A stretch of DNA of 64,000 nucleotides from UBA6220 sp041651335 (GTDB lineage: Bacteria > Patescibacteriota > Minisyncoccia > Minisyncoccales > Minisyncoccaceae), in the NCBI GenBank assembly GCA_041651335.1, contig JBAZJL010000002.1, positions 52,988 to 116,987 on the forward strand. The letters are read 5' to 3'. The notes beneath the pieces are model-generated. The model did no database searches and had not been told where the DNA came from. It was given only the letters and a program-made list of their open reading frames with translations. This document shows, piece by piece, positions 24,808 through 32,428 of the stretch. Each line of letters starts with the position of its first letter. The first letter of the stretch is position 1. Made by a program: the position numbers and the translations under genes.

Positions 24808-25437
24808 ATGAAAAAAACTTGTCCCAGAATGTCTAAAAAATCAAAATATAATATTGTTGTTTCTGGAGCTGCAATAACAAAAATTTGCTGTCACGATATT
24901 GAAAGGCTTTCTAAAGAAATTGGAATCGCGATTGCGGAAAGCGGACACACTTTAATTACTGGAGCAACCACTGGAGTTCCATATTTTGCTGCCCTGGGAT
25001 GCAAAGAGGCTGGCGGTTTTAATGTGGGATTTTCTCCAGCTGAATCAGAATTGGCACACATAAAAACTTATTGTTTGCCAGTGGATACCTTTGACGTTAT
25101 GGTTTATACTGGTGCGGATTATGCTGGTCGAGACGTGACTATGACAAAAGCAGCAGATGCAGTGATTATCGTTTGTGGTCGAATGGGAACTTTGCACGAA
25201 TTTACCACTGCCGTGGAAACAAAAAAGCCGATTGGGGTTTTGGAAAGAACCGGAGGCACGGCTGATGAAATTAGAAATTTAATGAAAAGAATATTCAGTC
25301 GGGAAGAGGAAAAAGTTATTTTCGAAACAGACCCAAAAATATTGGTAGCAAAAATGATTAAAACAATAGAACAAAATAAAAAACAAAATATTCAACAACT
25401 AAAAAAAAGAAAAGCACGTCAAAAATTAACTCAATAA
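24808..25437 (+). CDS. SLOG/LOG-superfamily Rossmann protein
   Basis: 209 residues. The order ITGATTGVPYFAALGCKEAGG, then a nucleotide-binding-like loop VCGRMGTLHEFTTAVETKKPIGVLE corresponds to the LOG/lysine-decarboxylase-like fold, where typical members have PGGxGTxxE. Here the motif reads CGRMGTLHE, so the Thr and Glu remain and a Gly is lost. LOG enzymes cut nucleotide monophosphates; other SLOG proteins sense nucleotides. The C-terminus is a Lys/Gln-rich tail. Substrate unknown. Confidence 0.65.
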   Translation: MKKTCPRMSKKSKYNIVVSGAAITKICCHDIERLSKEIGIAIAESGHTLITGATTGVPYFAALGCKEAGGFNVGFSPAESELAHIKTYCLPVDTFDVMVYTGADYAGRDVTMTKAADAVIIVCGRMGTLHEFTTAVETKKPIGVLERTGGTADEIRNLMKRIFSREEEKVIFETDPKILVAKMIKTIEQNKKQNIQQLKKRKARQKLTQ

Positions 25438-25444
25438 TTTTAAA

Positions 25445-25849
25445 ATGAAATCAAAAACAAAAAAACCAGCCAAAAAGTCAAGTAAAAAAATTGCTAAAAA
25501 AATAATTAAAAAGAAAACGAGCTTAAAGGAAACAATCAAGAAAAAATTAGCTTCGGAAAAAAAGATTGTTTTAAAAAAGAAAAAGCCAGAAAAACAAAAA
25601 AAAGAAAAAAGAATCGGCAAGCTTGTTCATTATTTTGACAAAATAAAAGTCGTAGTCGTAAAAGTTAGTGATATTTTAAGCATAGGAGATATGATTAGGA
25701 TTAAGGGCGGAAGAAAAACTGATTTTAAACAAAAAATAGTTTCTATGGAAATAAACGGCCAAAAAATTAAAAAAGCAAAAAAGGGGCAGGAGATAGGGAT
25801 AAAAGTAAAAGAAAAAGCCAGAGAAGGTTATTTGGTTTTTAAAATATAA
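25445..25849 (+). CDS. EF-Tu domain-2-like protein with lysine-rich N-terminus
   Basis: 134 residues in two parts. Residues 1-58 are almost all Lys with Ala, Ser, Ile and Glu, a disordered nucleic-acid-binding style tail. Residues 59-134 (IGKLVHYFDKIKVVVVKV, LSIGDMIRIKGGRKTDF, KKAKKGQEIGIKVKEKAREGYLVFKI) form a beta-barrel of the kind annotated as translation-elongation-factor-like. There is no GTPase domain. It could bind RNA or the ribosome. It starts 7 bases after the SLOG gene and 2 bases before endonuclease Q. Confidence 0.7.
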   Translation: MKSKTKKPAKKSSKKIAKKIIKKKTSLKETIKKKLASEKKIVLKKKKPEKQKKEKRIGKLVHYFDKIKVVVVKVSDILSIGDMIRIKGGRKTDFKQKIVSMEINGQKIKKAKKGQEIGIKVKEKAREGYLVFKI

Positions 25850-25851
25850 TT

Positions 25852-27096
25852 ATGAAATTTATTGCCGATTTTCATTTGCACTCAAAATATTCTCGTGCCA
25901 CTGGCAAAAATACTGATTTAGAAAATATAGATAAATGGGCGAAAATAAAAGGCGTTAAAGTTATCACTTGTGGAGACTTTACTCATCCAATTTGGTATAA
26001 AAATCTAGAAGAAAAGTTACAGCCTACTGAGCCCGGGCTTTTTAAATTAAAAGGATCGAGCACAAACGTGCGATTTATTTTAACCACAGAAATTAGCTGT
26101 ATTTATACCAAAAAAGGAAAAGTAAGAAAAATTCACATAGTTGTTTTTGCTCCTTCTCTTGAAGTAGTAAAAAAGCTTAACCAGCGATTAGAAGCAATTG
26201 GAAATATCCGTTCTGATGGGCGTCCGATTCTTGGCCTTGATGTAATCGAATTATTGAAAATTGTTTTAGATGTTTCTCCTGATTGTTTGTTTGTTCCAGC
26301 TCATTGCCTTACTCCTTGGTTTAGTATTTTTGGATCAAAATCCGGATTTGATTCTATTGAAGAATGTTTTGAAGATTATGCAAAATATATTTATGCCATT
26401 GAAAGCGGATTATCAGCTGATCCAGCTATGCTTTGGCGGATACCAGACGGAAGAAGGGTGGCGATTTTAAGCAATAGCGATGCTCATAGCGTGGAAAAAA
26501 TTGGTCGGGAAGCTAATGTTTTTGATACTGATCTTGATTATTATTCTATTTTAAAAGCAATCAAAGAAAAAAATCCTAAAGAGTTTTTAAACACGATTGA
26601 GTTTTATCCTCAAGAAGGAAAATATTATAATGATGGTGACAGGCTTTGTAATATTTCTTTAGACCCTAAAGAATCTTTTGAATATGGTGAGCTTTGTCCT
26701 GTTTGCGGGAAAAAATTAATTATCGGAGTTTTAAATAGGGTTCAAAAATTAGCTGATAAAGATGTAGGATTTGTTCCTGAAAAAGCAATTCCCTTTAAAA
26801 GCATTATTCCATTAAAAGAAATAATTTCTGAAGCTTTTGGGGTAGGGGTTGTTTCCAAAAAGGTAAAATTAGAATATGAAAAAATTGTTGAGCATTTTCC
26901 GGAATTTGATGTTTTACTTGATACTCCAATAGACGATCTTAAAAAAATAGCAGATTCTCAAGTGGTTGAAGGGATTCTTCGGGCTCGAAAAGGAGAAGTG
27001 AATATTCAACCTGGGTTTGATGGGGTTTTTGGAAAAGTAAAAATATTTTCTGATGTCGAAAAAAAGCAAGCTATTCGTCAAAGAAAATTATTATAA
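25852..27096 (+). CDS. Endonuclease Q family PHP-domain nuclease
   Basis: 414 residues. The PHP metal site begins FHLHSKYS (residues 7-14), followed by TCGDFTHP, FVPAHCLTPWFSIFGSKSGF, AIESGLSAD and ILSNSDAHS. A zinc-ribbon follows (LCPVCGKKLI), and the C-terminal end carries VVEGILRARKGEVNIQPGFDGVFG. This is the full plan of EndoQ, which cuts 5' of deaminated bases (uracil, hypoxanthine, xanthine) and abasic sites, known mainly from archaea and a few bacteria. Its stop overlaps the -10 box of the RNA downstream. Confidence 0.85.
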   Translation: MKFIADFHLHSKYSRATGKNTDLENIDKWAKIKGVKVITCGDFTHPIWYKNLEEKLQPTEPGLFKLKGSSTNVRFILTTEISCIYTKKGKVRKIHIVVFAPSLEVVKKLNQRLEAIGNIRSDGRPILGLDVIELLKIVLDVSPDCLFVPAHCLTPWFSIFGSKSGFDSIEECFEDYAKYIYAIESGLSADPAMLWRIPDGRRVAILSNSDAHSVEKIGREANVFDTDLDYYSILKAIKEKNPKEFLNTIEFYPQEGKYYNDGDRLCNISLDPKESFEYGELCPVCGKKLIIGVLNRVQKLADKDVGFVPEKAIPFKSIIPLKEIISEAFGVGVVSKKVKLEYEKIVEHFPEFDVLLDTPIDDLKKIADSQVVEGILRARKGEVNIQPGFDGVFGKVKIFSDVEKKQAIRQRKLL

Positions 27097-27097
27097 T
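27092..27097 (+). promoter_or_regulatory. Possible -10 box of the structured RNA
   Basis: A perfect TATAAT overlapping the EndoQ stop codon, 14 bases before the closing stem of the RNA. No good -35 box is seen, so readthrough from EndoQ is also possible. Confidence 0.4.
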
Positions 27098-27111
27098 TTT
27101 TAAATAAAGCC

Positions 27112-27230
27112 ATGTTTGGGGGTTTGATTGTACTCAATCAAAGGCGGAGCGACGACGGTCGCGAGCCGGGACCCGAACAAAACTTCACCAGAAGTTTATG
27201 TGAGGGAGCCCTCAAACATTTTTTATTTTT
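27112..27230 (+). ncRNA. Unidentified multi-hairpin RNA ending in a terminator
   Basis: An 11-pair closing stem (27112-27122 with 27209-27219, one G-T pair) encloses three hairpins: TTTGATTG/CAATCAAA (27123-27142), GCGAC/GTCGC (27149-27162) and AAACTTC/GAAGTTT (27180-27197). A GC-rich unpaired core with GCCGGGACCCG lies at about 27165-27175. T-rich DNA (27219-27230) follows the closing stem, so the fold itself ends transcription on this strand. It has no ORF, and its GC content is far above that of the flanks. It does not match tRNA, tmRNA, SRP or RNase P motifs. It may be a free small RNA or an elaborate 3' UTR. Confidence 0.65.
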
Positions 27231-27237
27231 AGTTTTT

Positions 27238-27246
27238 TGGTATAAT
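27238..27246 (+). promoter_or_regulatory. Extended -10 promoter of the slipin gene
   Basis: TGGTATAAT (TG-N-TATAAT) just after the terminator T-run, 43 bases before the ATG. Confidence 0.6.
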
Positions 27247-27289
27247 AGATTGATAATAAAAAATAATTAAAAATAAATAAAATAAAAAT

Positions 27290-28033
27290 ATGTTTTTTCA
27301 GATAATAATTCCAATCGTTATTTTTATTGTTTTGGTTTCAATAAAACAAGTAAATCAATATGAAAATGGATTGAAATTTACCTTAGGAAAATTTTCTGGA
27401 ACCATGAGTCCTGGTTGGAACCTTGTTTTTCCTATTTTTCAATCATTTACCAAGGTTGATATGAGAGTTAAAGCAGTTGATGTTCCTGATCAAGAAGCTA
27501 TTACTCGGGATAATATTTCTATTAAAGTAAATGCGGTTATTTATTACAAAATAAGTTCTGCCGAAAAAGCAATCTTACAGGTAGAAGATTTTTATTACGC
27601 TGTTTCTCAATTGGCTCAAACAACCATGAGAAATGCTGTTGGCCAAGTAGAGCTGGACGAATTATTATCAAAAAGAGAAAAAGTTTCCGAAGACATTAGA
27701 GCTATTATTGATAAAGCTTCTGATCCCTGGGGTATTAGTGTTGATAACCTTGAATTAAAAGATATTACCTTGCCCGAAGAAATGAAAAGAGTAATTGGAA
27801 AGCAAGCTGAAGCAGAAAGAGAAAAAAGAGCAGTAATTATTAAAGCTGAGGGAGAGGTTGCCTCTGCTAACAATATGGCTAAAGCTGCAGAAGTTCTTGC
27901 TTCTGCTCCTGGCGCTCTTCATTTAAGAACGCTGCAGTCAATAAATGACATTAGTTCTGACCAATCAAATACTATAGTTTTTGCTGTTCCTTTAGAAGTA
28001 TTAAAGGCAGTTGAAGGATTGGTAAAAAAATAA
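27290..28033 (+). CDS. Slipin/SPFH (band 7) membrane protein
   Basis: 247 residues. A short N-terminal membrane helix (2-20) is followed by an SPFH domain (QYENGLKFTLGKFSGTMSPGW, VFPIFQSFTKVDMRVKAVDVPDQEAITRDNISIKVNAVIYYKI) and a helical region rich in Glu/Ala (MKRVIGKQAEAEREKRAVIIKAEGE), as in bacterial slipins and stomatins, which oligomerise in membrane microdomains. The usual NfeD partner gene is not adjacent. It is convergent with mltG, 2 bases apart. Confidence 0.92.
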   Translation: MFFQIIIPIVIFIVLVSIKQVNQYENGLKFTLGKFSGTMSPGWNLVFPIFQSFTKVDMRVKAVDVPDQEAITRDNISIKVNAVIYYKISSAEKAILQVEDFYYAVSQLAQTTMRNAVGQVELDELLSKREKVSEDIRAIIDKASDPWGISVDNLELKDITLPEEMKRVIGKQAEAEREKRAVIIKAEGEVASANNMAKAAEVLASAPGALHLRTLQSINDISSDQSNTIVFAVPLEVLKAVEGLVKK

Positions 28034-28035
28034 TT

Positions 28036-29082
28036 TTATTTTAAGTATTTTGCTTTAGCAAGATTATGTTCTGCTAAAGTTTTACTGAATACTGTTGTTC
28101 CGTCTGGCTTAGATAAATAATACCAATAATTTGTTTTTTCTGGATAAATTGCCGCTATAATACTATCTATTCCCGGATTGCTTATGGGCCCAAAAGGAAG
28201 ACCTTTGTATTTATAAGTATTATAAGGCGAATCTATTTCGGTGTATTTTTTGTAAACCTTGTCTGCACTTTGCATTTGCAAGGCATATAAAACCGTGGCA
28301 TCTGCTTGAAGGGGTTGACCTATTTCCAAACGATTCCATAAAATTCCAGAAACAATTTTTTTGTCTTCTATGGTTTGAACTTCTTTTTCAATAATCGAAG
28401 CCATGGTAATTATCTCATAAATGGTTTTATTTTGTTTTTCAATATCAGCTTTCATTTCCGTTGTTATTTTATCGTTAAAATTAGAAAGTATTTTTAAAAT
28501 AATTTTTTCAAGAGATGATTCGGGGCTGACAAAATAAGTATCAGGAAAAATAAATCCTTCTAAGCTAGCAGAAACAGGCATATTTTTTAAAAAATCAAAA
28601 TATCCGAAAATATTTTCAGATAAATTTTGATTTTGGCCATAAATTTGAGCTGGACTTCCGACCAAAGAGTAAAAATCTGATTCTTTTCCAAATCCTTTGC
28701 TTTGTAGGTATTGGGCGATTTGCGCTAAATCCCAACCCTCAATAATAGTTAGTTTTATTTCCGAAGCTTGGCCTTTTATTATTTCTTCAGCAATTTGCGC
28801 TCCAGTCATTTTAGAATTTAAAATATATTGCCCAGCTTTTATTTTTTTATAATTCCCAGTAGTGTAAAGATAAGCTAAAAGAGGGTAGGGGTCTTGAATT
28901 AATTTTTTTTTAGCCAAAGCAAAGGCCACTTCTGTGGCGTTTTGCCCCTTTTCAACATCAAAAGATTTTTCTATTTTTGTTGTTTTTGGATAGTTGTAAA
29001 TACCGTCATAAAAATAATAACCGGTAGAACAAGCGGTTAACAAAAAGAGAATAATAATTATAATCTTTAATTGATTAATCAT
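28036..29082 (-). CDS. mltG: Endolytic murein transglycosylase MltG
   Basis: 348 residues. It cuts nascent glycan strands and sets their length. The N-terminal hydrophobic segment (about 5-22) ends in LLTAC, which reads as a possible lipobox, although most MltG proteins keep the helix as an anchor. A LysM-like part (about 80-130) precedes the YceG catalytic domain, with the catalytic Glu in MASIIEKEVQ, the stretch LQADATVLYAL, SPYNTYKYKGLPFGPISNPG and the closing WYYLSKPDGTTVFSKTLAEHN. All expected motifs are intact. Confidence 0.94.
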   Translation of the reverse strand: MINQLKIIIIILFLLTACSTGYYFYDGIYNYPKTTKIEKSFDVEKGQNATEVAFALAKKKLIQDPYPLLAYLYTTGNYKKIKAGQYILNSKMTGAQIAEEIIKGQASEIKLTIIEGWDLAQIAQYLQSKGFGKESDFYSLVGSPAQIYGQNQNLSENIFGYFDFLKNMPVSASLEGFIFPDTYFVSPESSLEKIILKILSNFNDKITTEMKADIEKQNKTIYEIITMASIIEKEVQTIEDKKIVSGILWNRLEIGQPLQADATVLYALQMQSADKVYKKYTEIDSPYNTYKYKGLPFGPISNPGIDSIIAAIYPEKTNYWYYLSKPDGTTVFSKTLAEHNLAKAKYLK

Positions 29083-29141
29083 TCTTATCGTATTTTAAAG
29101 AAAAAACTTCAATCAGTCAATTTTTAAAAATTTTAAAATAG

Positions 29142-29170
29142 TTGACAATTATTATCGTATTCTATAGAAT
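29142..29170 (+). promoter_or_regulatory. Near-consensus promoter of the greA leader
   Basis: TTGACA (29142-29147), 17 bases, TAGAAT (29165-29170). The predicted start is about 29177, 8 bases before the leader ORF and 187 before greA. Confidence 0.8.
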
Positions 29171-29184
29171 AAAAGGGTAAAGAA

Positions 29185-29280
29185 ATGACATTATTAAGCA
29201 CTCAAAAAGTTTATAAAACGGTTGCCAAAGTCCAAATTATTAATTTGGCCGGTTTCTGGTTTTTAAACAAAACTTTTTAG
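29185..29280 (+). CDS. Possible 31-residue leader peptide upstream of greA
   Basis: ATG at 29185, stop TAG at 29278-29280; the product begins MTLLSTQKVYK and ends GFWFLNKTF. GGGTAA 5-10 bases upstream is a fair ribosome site. The stop codon lies inside the left arm of a perfect 12-base antiterminator pairing, the geometry of translation-controlled attenuation. An internal hairpin CCAAATT/AATTTGG (29232-29248) lies within it. The peptide has no obvious run of one regulatory amino acid, although it is aromatic near the end. It may instead be an untranslated stretch of a small RNA. Confidence 0.45.
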   Translation: MTLLSTQKVYKTVAKVQIINLAGFWFLNKTF

Positions 29281-29340
29281 AGGGTGTAATAATATAATAA
29301 TATAATAAACACACAAGCCCCTCTAAAAAGAGGGGTTTTT
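29273..29340 (+). promoter_or_regulatory. Terminator/antiterminator switch in the greA leader
   Basis: Terminator: CCCCTCT (29318-29324), loop AAAA, AGAGGGG (29329-29335), then TTTTT. Antiterminator: CTTTTTAGAGGG (29273-29284) is exactly complementary to CCCTCTAAAAAG (29319-29330), which takes up the whole left arm and loop of the terminator. The two folds exclude each other. The stretch between holds two TATAAT repeats (29293-29298 and 29301-29306) that could also act as a second promoter. Confidence 0.7.
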
Positions 29341-29363
29341 AAATAATAAATAAGAAAAGGAAT

Positions 29364-29834
29364 ATGGCAAACACATACTATATTACAAAAGAAAAGCTTG
29401 AACAAATAAAAAAAGAATACGAAGCTATTAAAAAGACATTACAAGAAGAGATCGCAGGCGATGTTCCTAATTTTTTGGAAAGCAATGATCCAAATCCTGA
29501 TTTTTATTTATTTGAACAAAATTTTGAAGATCTTAGCTCTCGAGCAGAAGTATTGGAAAATATCTTAAAAAATTATACAATTATTAAAACTCCTCCCAAA
29601 GAAAATCAAGACAAAGTTCAACTAGGCGCTCGTGTAATTTTTACCAATGGAAGCGCTCAACAAGAGGAATACAAAATTGTAGGAACAATAGAAGCAAACC
29701 CTTTTGAAGGAAAAATTAGCAACGAATCTCCAATTGGAATGGCTTTTCTTGGGAAAAAAGTTGGAGACACAATCAGTCTTCCGATTAATAAAAAAAATTA
29801 TAAAATTTTAAAAATAGACTACAAAGACGCTTAA
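29364..29834 (+). CDS. greA: Transcript cleavage factor GreA/GreB family
   Basis: 156 residues. The N-terminal coiled coil (1-75) carries the acidic tip (about residues 38-48, ESNDPNPD), which reaches into the RNA polymerase secondary channel to rescue backtracked complexes. The C-terminal FKBP-like domain has VQLGARVIFTNG, YKIVGTIEANPFEGKISNESPIGMAFLGKKVGDTISLP. The start follows an AAAAGGA ribosome site. The tip sequence differs from the classic DFIEN-type loop, so cleavage activity is inferred. Expression is probably set by the leader switch upstream. Confidence 0.9.
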   Translation: MANTYYITKEKLEQIKKEYEAIKKTLQEEIAGDVPNFLESNDPNPDFYLFEQNFEDLSSRAEVLENILKNYTIIKTPPKENQDKVQLGARVIFTNGSAQQEEYKIVGTIEANPFEGKISNESPIGMAFLGKKVGDTISLPINKKNYKILKIDYKDA

Positions 29835-29847
29835 TTAAAATAAAAAA

Positions 29848-30609
29848 ATGAAAAAGTGGCTCAAAATAACATTTATTTGTTTTGGAATTATTTTGGTTGC
29901 TTCTTTTGTTTGGTTTGATTTGTTTTTTTGGCAAGAAAATAATAGTTTATTTAAAAAACATTTGCTTGAATCAGCGAAAACAAGCGATGTTTTGATTATT
30001 TTTAATTCTGGGGGTTATGGCACTGTGCAGATGGAAAAAGCTTATGATTTTCAGCCCCTAATCAAGGGGATAGAGGGGGTTGTTAATGATTTGGGCTACA
30101 AGTCTTCTGTCGTGCCTTATTATCGCACCAGAGACAGTTTTTTGGGCAAAGCTGCTTATTTAAAAGAGCTGTTATTCGGTTTTCCCAAAGAATCTGATTA
30201 TTTAGCCGAAGAGTTGCAAAGGTTTTCCAAAGAAAATCCAGGCAAAAAAATTATTATTGCTGGATTAAGTAATGGTGCTGGATTGGTAAATATTACTATG
30301 GAAAAAATAAAATGCTGTCAAGCAAGTATTTCTGCTATCGGATTTGGTACCCCTTTTTGGAGTTTTAAAAAAGAAAAGCCCAATATTATTAATTTTGATA
30401 ATAATGGCCAAGACGTTCTTTCTCAAGGAAATTTTTTTGCTTTGGCTTGGGCAACGATAAAAGCTCCTTTTGTTGTTTTTTATTCACAAATCATTGGCCA
30501 GCCGATTTCTTTTGCAAAAGCAATTAACGTCCCCGGTCATGAATATGATTGGTCAAAGATCGATTCAGAGATTAAGCCTTTTCTTTCTTTTGTTTTAGCT
30601 ACTAATTAG
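29848..30609 (+). CDS. Membrane-anchored alpha/beta-hydrolase-like protein
   Basis: 253 residues: an N-terminal anchor (about 5-27), then an alpha/beta-hydrolase pattern with the nucleophile elbow IIAGLSNGAG (G-x-S-x-G), an acidic candidate in INFDNNGQDVL and a late His in NVPGHEYDW. The triad order Ser-Asp-His matches the fold. The domain should face outside the membrane. The best guess is an esterase or lipase-like enzyme. It follows greA by 13 bases. Confidence 0.6.
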   Translation: MKKWLKITFICFGIILVASFVWFDLFFWQENNSLFKKHLLESAKTSDVLIIFNSGGYGTVQMEKAYDFQPLIKGIEGVVNDLGYKSSVVPYYRTRDSFLGKAAYLKELLFGFPKESDYLAEELQRFSKENPGKKIIIAGLSNGAGLVNITMEKIKCCQASISAIGFGTPFWSFKKEKPNIINFDNNGQDVLSQGNFFALAWATIKAPFVVFYSQIIGQPISFAKAINVPGHEYDWSKIDSEIKPFLSFVLATN

Positions 30610-30651
30610 CGCGATTTTTTAAAACTTAGCCTTTTTTCTTAAGTTTTTTTG

Positions 30652-30660
30652 TGTTAAAAT
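30652..30660 (+). promoter_or_regulatory. Extended -10 promoter of the flippase-like gene
   Basis: TGTTAAAAT preceded by TG and a T-run, in the 118-base gap after the hydrolase gene. The remainder of the gap is A/T-rich with no ORF. Confidence 0.5.
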
Positions 30661-30727
30661 ATATAAAATTAAAAAACAAGAAAAGAAAAAATTGTTTTTA
30701 AGTTTTTATTGATTTTTAATATTAATT

Positions 30728-31756
30728 ATGGCTTTTGGAAAAAGAAATATATTTTTAGTTTTATTATCTTTTTTATTTGGGATAGTTATTTTTGTTTGGC
30801 TTGGAAAAACAACGGGCTGGGATAAAATTATCCAAGCCTTTCAAGTTTTTCGAGGATGGCAGGGAATAGTGATTGTGGTCTTTAGTTTTTTGATTGCTAT
30901 TATCGGAAATTGGCGCTGGTCTGAAATTTTAAAAGATAATCAGATTAATATTCCTTTTTGGCGATTATTCCGTTCTTATCTTGGGGGATATGCAATGATG
31001 TATTTGTTCCCGATAATTTTTCTTTCTGGAGAAATATTTCGTTCGATTGTTGTTTCCAAAGAAGAAAAAGTGCCAATGGCAAAGGCCGCTTCTTCGGTAA
31101 TCATTGAAAGAATTTTGGAATGGACAGTTAATCTCTTGGTTATTTTTTTCGGACTTTTCTTTTTTACTTTTAAATTTGGAATTTTACCCTTAGAAGTTTT
31201 ATATATTTTTGGAGTTGCTTTGGCTGGATTTGCAATTGTTATTGGTTATTTTTATTTCAAGGCTTTGCGTCAAAAAAGTATTGTTATTGGTTTTATTAAA
31301 AAATTCAGCCGAACCAAAGAAATCACCCAAGGAAATAGCATTGTTGAAACAGAAAATGAAATTTTTAAATTTTTTAAATTTCGAAAATTACCAATATACA
31401 AAGGACTGCTTTTGTCTTTATTAAAAGCTGGGATTATGTTGATCAGGGCCTGGTTGTTGATTTTTTTCTTAACCGGGGTAAATATCGGATTTCCAGCCTC
31501 TCTTTCTGTTTTAGGTTCAACTTATTTTTCCACCTTGATTCCTATTCCTACTTCTTTAGGGTCGCAAGAGGTTATTCAAGCTGCAGCTTTTATTTCTTTA
31601 AATTTTGAGGTTTCAATTGCTGCTGCATTTACTATGATTATCAGAGCTGGAGAAATAATAGTTTCTTTATTGGGGTTAGCTTTTTTAGCAAAAAAAGGAT
31701 TTAATGTTATGGAAGAAAAATTTAATAATAAAATTAACGAAGAAAAATGCATTTAA
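30728..31756 (+). CDS. Lysylphosphatidylglycerol synthase-type transmembrane (flippase-like) protein
   Basis: 342 residues with about eight hydrophobic helices. Conserved points of the LPG_synthase_TM (UPF0104/AglD) family are GNWRWSEIL, the YLGGYAMMYLFPIIFLSGEIFRS segment, ASSVIIERILEW and SLGSQEVIQAA. Family members flip or modify lipids; the catalytic aminoacyl-transfer domain of full MprF is absent. Overlaps the next gene by 10 bases. Confidence 0.8.
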   Translation: MAFGKRNIFLVLLSFLFGIVIFVWLGKTTGWDKIIQAFQVFRGWQGIVIVVFSFLIAIIGNWRWSEILKDNQINIPFWRLFRSYLGGYAMMYLFPIIFLSGEIFRSIVVSKEEKVPMAKAASSVIIERILEWTVNLLVIFFGLFFFTFKFGILPLEVLYIFGVALAGFAIVIGYFYFKALRQKSIVIGFIKKFSRTKEITQGNSIVETENEIFKFFKFRKLPIYKGLLLSLLKAGIMLIRAWLLIFFLTGVNIGFPASLSVLGSTYFSTLIPIPTSLGSQEVIQAAAFISLNFEVSIAAAFTMIIRAGEIIVSLLGLAFLAKKGFNVMEEKFNNKINEEKCI

Positions 31757-32385
31757 AAAAAATAAACAAAATAATAAAATATTTAATTTTATCCGATCTT
31801 GCTCTTTGGTCTGGGTTGGGTTTGGTTACTCCAGTTTTCGCAATCTTTATTTTAGAAAGAGTTGGCGGGACAGCGCTTTCGGTTGGAATCGCGGTTTCTA
31901 TTTATTGGGTAGTGAAATCATTATTTCAATATCCAGCCGGATTGTTTTTAGATCATCGCCGTGGAGACACTGATGATTATCTTTTCCTTGTTTTTGGAAC
32001 ATTTATTGTTTCAATGATTCCTTTTGCTTATCTTTTAGCAACCACTGATTGGCATGTTTATGTTTTTCAATTTTTTTATGGAATTGGAATGGCCATGTGT
32101 ATCTCGGGCTGGCGAGCAATTTTTACCAGAAATATTGATAAGGGCCATGAAGCTGCTGATTGGAGTTTAGATGACGCGGTTCTGGGTTTTGGCACTGGGA
32201 TTTCTGGGCTTGTTTCCGGATATTTGGTTTATAAATTTGGCTTTGTTCCGTCTTTTATAGTTGCTGGCACTTGCGGGTTAATTGGAGTGATTTTTTTAAT
32301 TTGTTTAAGAAAAGATATTGTTGGTAATTTTGACAAGAAAAGACTTTTGAATTTTTTTAAAATTTTTTCCAAAAGAATAAAATAA
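31747..32385 (+). CDS. Half-size MFS-like membrane protein
   Basis: 212 residues with six hydrophobic helices, equal to one half of a 12-helix major facilitator. The motif-A-like loop GLFLDHRRGDTDDY lies between helices 2 and 3, and GWRAIFTRNIDKG follows helix 4. There is no second half and no frameshift in the 40 bases that follow. It may work as a dimer. It starts inside the preceding flippase-like gene. Substrate unknown. Confidence 0.7.
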   Translation: MHLKKINKIIKYLILSDLALWSGLGLVTPVFAIFILERVGGTALSVGIAVSIYWVVKSLFQYPAGLFLDHRRGDTDDYLFLVFGTFIVSMIPFAYLLATTDWHVYVFQFFYGIGMAMCISGWRAIFTRNIDKGHEAADWSLDDAVLGFGTGISGLVSGYLVYKFGFVPSFIVAGTCGLIGVIFLICLRKDIVGNFDKKRLLNFFKIFSKRIK

Positions 32386-32428
32386 ATTTTTTGAAAATAG
32401 GATTATAAAAATTATTGCGATTATTAAA

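Noticed and set aside
27112..27222. tRNA or glmS-type ribozyme
   Set aside because: There is no cloverleaf, anticodon arm or T-loop, and the downstream gene is a slipin, not glmS.
29185..29280. Classic amino-acid attenuator peptide
   Set aside because: The peptide has no run of one amino acid, and greA is not a biosynthesis gene. The attenuation geometry is kept as a finding, but without an amino-acid signal.
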